Below are positions 58,293-64,000 of a DNA stretch of 64,000 bases, piece after piece. Each line of letters opens with the position of its first letter. Position 1 is the stretch's first letter. This DNA is from Demequina capsici. GTDB taxonomy: Bacteria > Actinomycetota > Actinomycetes > Actinomycetales > Demequinaceae. The translations under genes were made by a program, and so were the position numbers. The stretch is from positions 2,728,001 to 2,792,000 of the forward strand of contig NZ_CP134880.1 in NCBI RefSeq assembly GCF_032102965.1. The letters are read 5' to 3'. The notes beneath the pieces were generated by a model. That model made no database searches, was not told the origin of the DNA, and saw only the letters and a program-made list of their open reading frames with translations.

Positions 58293-58347
58293 CTGGCAGG
58301 ACATGAGGGTCGGATCCGACGCTGCATGAGCCCTCAGGTCCTGCCAG
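58293..58347. repeat. 55-bp palindromic repeat, copy 2
   Basis: CTGGCAGGACATGAGGG (58293-58309) and 58331-58347 are inverted complements with 16 of 17 matches. The 21-nt centre contains a smaller palindrome TCGGATCCGA. It has the same total length as the copy at 38050-38104 and shares CTGGCAGGACATGAG-N-GTCG and GATC. It lies between the divergent FKBP and membrane phosphatase genes, so it is not a simple terminator. Confidence 0.85.
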
Positions 58348-58452
58348 CGCGCAGTCGCTCACGCCGCGGCCCGCACACGCCCACCGACGCGCACCGACGC
58401 GCGGGAGCCGCCTCACCCGTCACAGCACGGACCTGTCCGCCATGATGGCCCC

Positions 58453-61044
58453 ATGGGTGACCACAAAGACACCGCCAGCGAAGGAATCGACCGCACGCAC
58501 GCGTCGTCCCCGCGTCGTCCCTGGTCCGTCACCGTGCTCGCGCTCCTGATCGCGCTGAGCGCGCTCGCCGACCTGAGCCTGGGCGTGCTTGCAGTCACCG
58601 CCGGTCAGGGCGGCAGCACAGGCGCGGTCGACGGGTCGACGACGTTCTCCCTGTGGACGGTGGGGGTCCTGCTGGTCGCGGTGGCCATCGCGCTGTGGCG
58701 CGGCTCGAACGGCGCACGCGTGATCCTCACGGTGCTGCTCGGGGTGCGGCTCGTCACCGCGCTGCATGAGGCGACCGTGACGGGCGGCGATGCGCAAGGC
58801 CTCGTGCTGTCAGGGCTCGGCAGCGTCGCCATGCTGGCGCTCGCCTGGTCACCGGCCGCGAACCGCTGGTTCCAGAGCGATCGCGAGCGTGAGCTGGCAC
58901 GAGCCCTGGGCGCCGAGCAGCGCACGGTGCGCCGACGCGTGCTGCGCGGCGTCGAGCTGGCTGTCAGCGTGCTCGTCGTGTCGTGGACCATCACGCTCAC
59001 GCCGGGCGTCACCTCCGACTCGCGGATCGCGACGCTGTCGGCCGCGATCCTGCTCGCCCTGGTCTCGTGGGCGCTGCAGCCCGCGTGGCTGCTGATCGCG
59101 AGCCGCTTCGGATGGGCGGGAGCCCTGGCCGCCGCCCTGTTCGGCAACGCGTCCATCGTGGCGGTCGCGCTGTGGATCGCGCCCGGGATCGACGTGTCGG
59201 GACTGGGTTGGGCGATCGTCGCGTCGATCGTCTTCTCCGTCCTCATGACAGCGGTGTCGTGGCTGTTCTCCGCGAGCTCGTACGACTATCTGCTGGTCCA
59301 CGCGACCCGCATGAGCCTGCGCGGGGTGGCACCCGCCGAGGACGGACAGGAGGGGGTCCTGTTCATCCAGATGGACGGCGTCTCCGCACCGCTCCTGGAG
59401 CAGGAGATCCGCGCCGGCAACCTTCCCACCATCTCCCGCTGGATCCGCGGTGGAAGCCACACGTGGACCGAGTGGACGCCGGGCATCCCGTCCACCACGC
59501 CCGCCAGCCAGTCGGGCATCCTGCAGGGCTCGAACGCGGAGATCCCGATGTTCATGTGGTGGGACCGGCCGCTGGGCCGCTTCATGGCGACCAACAAGCC
59601 GGACGACGCAGGCGTCATCGAGGAGCGCGCGAGCAACGGCCGAGGCCTGCTGGCCGATGGCGGCGTGTCCATCTCCAACCTGTTCTCCGGGGACGCCGAG
59701 CGGTCCTACCTCACCGTCAGCGGACTGCGCGCGGGCAAGCGGGACCTGGGCGCCTCGCAGTCGTACGCCGCCTTCTTCACGCACCCTGCAGGCCTGGCTC
59801 GCGCGCTGCCCCGCACCGTCGGCGAGATGGCCAAGGAGATCTGGCAGGGACGACGCCAGGTGTGGCGGGGCGTGGAGCCCCGGGTGCCGCGCGGGGCCGA
59901 GTACGTGCTCCTGCGCGGCGCCACGAACGCCGTGCTGCGCGACCTCAACGTGGCGCTCGTGATCGACGCGATGATGGACGGCGCCAAGTCCGTGTACGTG
60001 GACTTCGTGGACTACGACGAGATCGCGCACCATGCCGGCGTCACACGGCCGGAGTCGCTCGCGTCGCTGTACGGGATCGACCAGGTGCTTCACACCTTCG
60101 AGCGCTTCGTGGCGCTGGACATCGCGCCGCGCAGCTACCGGATCGTCCTGGTATCCGACCATGGCCAGAGCCAGGGGCCCACGTTCGAGCAGCGGTACGG
60201 GATCTCGCTCGAGGGCCTGGTGCGCGAGCACACGGGTGGGCGCGCGCTCTCCGTGCCTGCACACGACTCCGAGGGCGGTGGGCCCGCTCGCCTGCTGGTC
60301 CGCCAGCTCGCGGAGCAGGAGTCGGTGTCGGGCCGCATGGCGAAGGCCGCGCTCAGACGTCGCGACGCGGCGAAGGGGGACGACGCACCCGCCCCCTCGC
60401 CGGGTGGCGACGACGACGGGCCCGAGCTCGTCGTCGTCGGCTCGGGCAACCTGGGCGGCGTCTGGTTCACCGAGTCCGCCGAGCGGCTGACGCTCGCGGA
60501 TCTCGAGGCGCAGCACCCCGGACTGATCGAGGCGCTCGCCACCCACCCCGGCGTCGGGTTCGTGGTGGTGCAGGCCGGTTCCGGTCCCGTGGCGATCGGA
60601 CCGCGCGGCGTGCATCGGCTCTCCAGCGGCGAGGTCGACGGCGAGGACCCGTTGGCGGCGTTCGGGCCGAACGCTCCTGCCGACATGCTCCGCGCCGCGA
60701 GCTTCGCCGACGCGCCTGACATCTACCTCAACTCGGCCCACGACGAGGCGCTCGACGAGGTCTACGCGTTCGAGGAGCTGGTGGGCTGCCATGGCGGTCT
60801 CGGCGGATGGCAGACGCGCGCGCTGCTGCTGCACCCCACCGACTGGTCCGTGGACGAGGACCTCAAGGATGCGCAGGGGAAGCTGCACGGCGCCGAGACC
60901 CTGCACAGGCAGCTGGTGCGTTGGCTGGAGCGGCTGGGGCACCGGGAGGCGCTGCGCGAGGCACCTCCGGTCGCCGCCGCGACCGCCGCGCCCGGCGACG
61001 CCCCGCGGGACGCTGGCGAGCACACAGCCAGACCGGTCAGCTGA
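58453..61044 (+). CDS. Membrane-embedded alkaline-phosphatase-superfamily protein with holin-like N-terminus
   Basis: The 863-residue protein has about seven membrane helices in the first 285 residues, similar to the 'phage holin family' segment seen in actinobacterial proteins of this type. An alkaline-phosphatase-superfamily domain follows (about 295-720), with FIQMDGVSAPLLEQE (first metal-binding Asp), the TPGIPSTTPASQ nucleophile region, VDFVDYDEIAHHAG and VLVSDHGQSQG. The C-terminus is Ala/Pro-rich. It probably hydrolyses or transfers phosphate-linked groups at the membrane. It overlaps the convergent MFS gene by 8 bp. Confidence 0.82.
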   Translation: MGDHKDTASEGIDRTHASSPRRPWSVTVLALLIALSALADLSLGVLAVTAGQGGSTGAVDGSTTFSLWTVGVLLVAVAIALWRGSNGARVILTVLLGVRLVTALHEATVTGGDAQGLVLSGLGSVAMLALAWSPAANRWFQSDRERELARALGAEQRTVRRRVLRGVELAVSVLVVSWTITLTPGVTSDSRIATLSAAILLALVSWALQPAWLLIASRFGWAGALAAALFGNASIVAVALWIAPGIDVSGLGWAIVASIVFSVLMTAVSWLFSASSYDYLLVHATRMSLRGVAPAEDGQEGVLFIQMDGVSAPLLEQEIRAGNLPTISRWIRGGSHTWTEWTPGIPSTTPASQSGILQGSNAEIPMFMWWDRPLGRFMATNKPDDAGVIEERASNGRGLLADGGVSISNLFSGDAERSYLTVSGLRAGKRDLGASQSYAAFFTHPAGLARALPRTVGEMAKEIWQGRRQVWRGVEPRVPRGAEYVLLRGATNAVLRDLNVALVIDAMMDGAKSVYVDFVDYDEIAHHAGVTRPESLASLYGIDQVLHTFERFVALDIAPRSYRIVLVSDHGQSQGPTFEQRYGISLEGLVREHTGGRALSVPAHDSEGGGPARLLVRQLAEQESVSGRMAKAALRRRDAAKGDDAPAPSPGGDDDGPELVVVGSGNLGGVWFTESAERLTLADLEAQHPGLIEALATHPGVGFVVVQAGSGPVAIGPRGVHRLSSGEVDGEDPLAAFGPNAPADMLRAASFADAPDIYLNSAHDEALDEVYAFEELVGCHGGLGGWQTRALLLHPTDWSVDEDLKDAQGKLHGAETLHRQLVRWLERLGHREALREAPPVAAATAAPGDAPRDAGEHTARPVS

Positions 61045-62341
61045 GCATCAGTGCGCGGTCGCGACGCACCTTGCGCAGCGCGACGCCGAGGACGACGGCC
61101 GCCACCAGCTGGGTCGCGGCGACGACGATGGCCAGCCACGTGACCGACACGTCGTACAGCCACCCGGCCATGAGCCCGCCGCCGATCGCCATGACTCCCT
61201 GGACGGCGGCGAACACCCCGTACGCGGTGGCGCGACGCGGTGCCTCCACGACGTCCGCGACGAGCGCCTTGATGGTCGAGTCCTGGATGCCGAACGCGAG
61301 ACCCCACACGAGCACGCCCCCGATGGACACCCAGAGACGGCCGCTCATCGCCACGGCGGGGACGATCGCCACAAGCACGGGGACGGCGTACAGCACTCGC
61401 GTCCCGATCCGGTCGTAGAACCAGCCGATCACGAGCGCTCCGAGCGCCTCCGCGAGCATGCCGAAGGCGTAGATCACGGGCACCGCCGCGTCGGATGCCA
61501 GGCCAGAGACGACGAGGTGGTAGCCGATCAGACCGAACGTCACGAGGCCACCGGTCATGAGACCGGCAGCGGCCGCGTACCAGAAGAACACGCGCGGCAG
61601 CCCCGCACCCACCGCCCTCGCGAACCAGGAACGATGCTCCTGCTCGGCTTCGGCGCCCAAGCGCTGGGTGCCGCCGAGCGATGCCTCGGGCACAGCCGCC
61701 CTGTGTGCAGGCTCGGGCGTGTGGGCACGAGTGGCGAACAGCACGATCATCGCGGCCACTCCAGGGACCGCGAGCGCCGCCGGCCCCCACCAGAGCGCGC
61801 CGGTCGCGCCGACGACCGCGGCCACCAGGAGCGGACCCAGAAAGGCGCCTGTCTGGTCGAGCGCTTTGTGGACGCCGAACCCGCGTCCCGTGCCCACCCG
61901 GGTGGCGGCGTCGGCCAGCAGCGCGGACTTGGCGGGGCTGCGGACCGCCTTGCCCACACGCTCCAGGAGGATCAGCACGGACGCGACGGCCAGGCCCGCA
62001 GCACCCAGGAACGGGGTGAAGGCCAGGAGCGGCACGGACACGACCGTGAGCGCGTAGCCGACGATGGTCACCGCCCAGTAGCGACCGGTGCGATCCGTCA
62101 ACGGACCGGACACGAGCCGGAGGATCAGGGCGACCGCCTCGCCGGCACCTGTCACCACGCCCACGACGACCGCGGTCGCGCCGAGGCTCGCGAGCAGCGG
62201 GCCGTAGAGGGAGCGCGCACCCTCGTAGACCATGTCGGCGGCGAGGCTCGTGACGCCCAGCATGACAACCACGCGCCACGGCGCCCATCGCGTGCCGGGC
62301 TGACCGGTCGCGCGCGACCCTCGGGGCGGTGGCGTGCTCAC
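61037..62341 (-). CDS. MFS transporter
   Basis: The 434-residue protein has 12 predicted membrane helices with the A-motif GPLTDRTGRYW after helix 2 and a KALDQTGAFLGPLL motif at helix 5. This is the pattern of the small actinobacterial MFS group with early 'MLGVTSLAADMVYEGARS'. The substrate is unknown. The start is GTG 62341, 6 nt after TAGCGT. Its 3' end overlaps the convergent phosphatase gene by 8 bp. Confidence 0.9.
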   Translation of the reverse strand: MSTPPPRGSRATGQPGTRWAPWRVVVMLGVTSLAADMVYEGARSLYGPLLASLGATAVVVGVVTGAGEAVALILRLVSGPLTDRTGRYWAVTIVGYALTVVSVPLLAFTPFLGAAGLAVASVLILLERVGKAVRSPAKSALLADAATRVGTGRGFGVHKALDQTGAFLGPLLVAAVVGATGALWWGPAALAVPGVAAMIVLFATRAHTPEPAHRAAVPEASLGGTQRLGAEAEQEHRSWFARAVGAGLPRVFFWYAAAAGLMTGGLVTFGLIGYHLVVSGLASDAAVPVIYAFGMLAEALGALVIGWFYDRIGTRVLYAVPVLVAIVPAVAMSGRLWVSIGGVLVWGLAFGIQDSTIKALVADVVEAPRRATAYGVFAAVQGVMAIGGGLMAGWLYDVSVTWLAIVVAATQLVAAVVLGVALRKVRRDRALMLS

Positions 62342-62347
62342 GGGTCC

Positions 62348-62353
62348 ACGCTA
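62348..62353 (-). promoter_or_regulatory. -10 box of leaderless MFS gene
   Basis: On the minus strand TAGCGT stands 6 nt before GTG 62341. Confidence 0.45.
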
Positions 62354-62396
62354 GAGGTCGCGCTGCCGTGAGTCACGGGGGCCATGCCCCGCGCGC

Positions 62397-62433
62397 GGGC
62401 GTCGACGACGGCCTCTCCCCGTCGTCGACGCCC
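62397..62433 (-). terminator. Hairpin downstream of oleate hydratase
   Basis: A perfect 15-bp stem (62397-62411 with 62419-62433) closes on a 7-nt loop, 14 bp after the oleate hydratase stop. It lacks a U-tract but is the strongest hairpin in the region. Confidence 0.7.
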
Positions 62434-62447
62434 GTGCCGCCAACCCG

Positions 62448-64000
62448 TCAGGCGAGGACGCCGTACTCCTTGAGCAGCTCACCGATCTGGGTGTCGTGGG
62501 TGTACTTGTGCACCAGCCGGCGCCCGATCGGTCCGCCAGGCACGTCGACGGGCTCGCCGTCGCGCAGGCGGATGGTCGCGGCCAACAGCGTCCGCACGTC
62601 GTACGTGGAGTTGAAGACCTCGGGGATACCGCGGTCGATGTCGAGCAGCGTGTAGACCGCCTCCATCGGGGTGCGGACGGAGTACTCGGTGGTGAAGATG
62701 CAGTCGCGACCCGACTCGGCGAACTGACCGAGGAAGGCGAAGTTGACCGACCCGGCGGGCACCACGTCGGGCCTGTCCCCCGCCTTGCGCGGCATGAAGA
62801 ACGCGGTGACGTACGGCATCATCACGGGCACCGTCTTGGCGCCGGTAGCGGCGAGCTCGTCGATCTGGTCCACGGGGACGCCCATGTGGAAGAGCCACTC
62901 GCGGGTGATCTCCTCGCCGGTGCACTCCTGCATCGGCTTCTTCACGTAGTCACCGGGACGGTCGACGAACAGCGAGTAGACCCACACGACGATCTGGTCG
63001 GGGCTCTGCTGCTTGAAATGCGGCTGGCGGTTGACGGTCCACGACAGCAGCCACGACGAGTCCTGCGCGGTGACGATGCCGCCGGTGACGACCTTGCCGC
63101 TGAACGGGTCGCGCTTGGCGATCCTCTGGATGTGCTCCGGGATGCGCCTGTCCAGCGTGGTGACGGTGGCGGACTCCCACTTGGTCTCGGCGATGTGCGC
63201 GCCGAACACGTCGGGGTGGCCGAAGGACGGGTGCTTGGCGGCGATGCGGCGCCACAGGTCCCATGCGGGGGCGGGCCCCTCGTCGAGCTTGGCGGGCGTG
63301 TGGTGGTCGCCGTTGTCGGAGTTCTCGGTGAGGGAGCCGATGGTCATGAACAGCAGGTCGTCGGGCCCCAGATCCGTGATGCCTTCGGCATCGTCCTTCT
63401 TCCAGTGCAGCGCCGTCGCCTGCTTGCGATCGCCGTCGAAGGCGAAGTCGACATCGGTGACCTCGGTGTGGAACTCGAACCTCACCCCCTTGTCCAGCAG
63501 CCACGTGTAGAGCGGCAGCACCAGGGACTCGTACTGGTTGTACTTGGTGAACTTCAGCGCGGTGAAGTCCGGCAGGCCGCCGATGTGGTGGATGAAGCGG
63601 TGCAGATAGAGCTTCATCTCGAGGACGGAGTGCCACTCCTCGAAGGCGAACATGGTGCGCCAGTACATCCAGAAATGCGAGTCGAGGAACTCGCGCCCGA
63701 AGAACTCGTCGATGCGGACGTTCTCCACCTGCTCGCGGGTGGCCATGAACAGCTTGACGATCTCCTTCTGGGCCTTCTCGGTGAGGCCGAACCGCCCGTC
63801 GGTCTTGGCGTCCTCGCCCTGGTTGACGGTGGCGCGCTGCAGCGAGTAGTTCGGATCGTCGCGGTTGAGCCAGTAGAACTCGTCGAGCACGCTCGCGCCC
63901 TCGATCTCGAGCGACGGGATGTCACGGAACAGGTCCCACAGGCACTCCCAGTGGTCCTCCATCTCGCGTCCGCCGCGGATCACGAAGCCCTTCTTGGGCT
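62448..64000 (-). CDS. ohyA: Oleate hydratase, N-terminus cut by window end
   Basis: About 517 residues are visible, of roughly 590-640 in the family; the frame continues past base 64000 (GFVIRGGREMEDHWECLWDL at the visible start). The FAD-dependent enzyme adds water to cis-9 double bonds of fatty acids, giving 10-hydroxy acids. Typical segments are YWLNRDDPNYSLQRA, FMTIGSLTENSDNGD, MMPYVTAFFMPRKAGDRP and NFAFLGQFAESGRDCIFTTEYSVRTPMEA-type C-terminus. The N-terminal FAD motif lies outside the window. A strong hairpin follows the stop. Confidence 0.94.
   Translation of the reverse strand, partial: PKKGFVIRGGREMEDHWECLWDLFRDIPSLEIEGASVLDEFYWLNRDDPNYSLQRATVNQGEDAKTDGRFGLTEKAQKEIVKLFMATREQVENVRIDEFFGREFLDSHFWMYWRTMFAFEEWHSVLEMKLYLHRFIHHIGGLPDFTALKFTKYNQYESLVLPLYTWLLDKGVRFEFHTEVTDVDFAFDGDRKQATALHWKKDDAEGITDLGPDDLLFMTIGSLTENSDNGDHHTPAKLDEGPAPAWDLWRRIAAKHPSFGHPDVFGAHIAETKWESATVTTLDRRIPEHIQRIAKRDPFSGKVVTGGIVTAQDSSWLLSWTVNRQPHFKQQSPDQIVVWVYSLFVDRPGDYVKKPMQECTGEEITREWLFHMGVPVDQIDELAATGAKTVPVMMPYVTAFFMPRKAGDRPDVVPAGSVNFAFLGQFAESGRDCIFTTEYSVRTPMEAVYTLLDIDRGIPEVFNSTYDVRTLLAATIRLRDGEPVDVPGGPIGRRLVHKYTHDTQIGELLKEYGVLA

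Noticed and set aside
58849..61023. 724-codon frame antisense to the membrane phosphatase gene
   Set aside because: Antisense shadow without domain signals or a start site.

Overview
The window is about 70% G+C and comes from an actinobacterium, most likely a Micrococcales member of the Cellulomonas/Demequina type. The signs are a ClpC with no CtsR gene in front of it, a GlnR-like orphan response regulator, DUF2516, DUF4395 and nitrobindin-like proteins, many GTG and TTG starts, and very many start codons placed 6-8 nt after a TANNNT -10 box, which points to leaderless mRNAs. The genus cannot be fixed from sequence alone. Coding density is high, several convergent genes overlap at their stops, and both ends are cut genes: aspartate-semialdehyde dehydrogenase on the left and oleate hydratase on the right.

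Layout. 0-9.8 kb holds the asd 3' end, a ROK regulator, tRNA-Pro, a bifunctional penicillin-binding protein coupled to a metallophosphoesterase, a DUF4177/RidA pair, a Crp-type regulator with a coiled-coil partner, endonuclease III and the NhaA antiporter. 9.8-18.4 kb is housekeeping: GlnR-like regulator, membrane thioredoxin plus DUF4395, a 36-residue membrane peptide overlapping a nitrobindin-like gene, YgfZ, DUF2516, Dtd and ClpC with a candidate ClgR operator. 18.4-19.6 kb is a solitary AbiEi/DUF559 nuclease-like gene bracketed by two related palindromic repeats. 19.7-29.3 kb holds an aldo/keto reductase, MutY, RadA, anchored extracellular proteins, a TetR-ABC exporter unit and ProC. 29.3-36.9 kb is more accessory: a PIN/HTH toxin-antitoxin pair, a cupin, a reductase, a NarL-type two-component system, a GNAT-AAA+ fusion and a Fic protein behind an AT-rich promoter.

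38.1-43.9 kb is one functional block. A DUF4956 membrane protein, a VTC-domain protein and a large beta-helix lipoprotein are transcribed divergently from an OmpR-type two-component system. The shared promoter region carries two pairs of 11-bp-period direct repeats resembling PHO/PhoP boxes, so the two-component system probably controls the VTC operon and itself. 43.9-54.9 kb holds a PrmC-like methyltransferase, an ArsR/SRPBCC pair, a serine hydrolase, two paralogous SDR reductases flanking two acetyltransferases (one fused to MarR), an MFS exporter, a lipoprotein and an aldose epimerase. 55-64 kb holds tRNA-Gly, a repeat-rich stretch, an FMN reductase, a TetR/flavoprotein divergon, FKBP, a membrane phosphatase-like fusion protein, an MFS transporter and oleate hydratase.

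The least explained features are small dispersed palindromes: one family flanking the DUF559 gene, and a 55-bp family with one copy at 38.05 kb and one at 58.29 kb. All positions, motifs and alignments were read by eye. No database search was possible, so family names rest on remembered family features.
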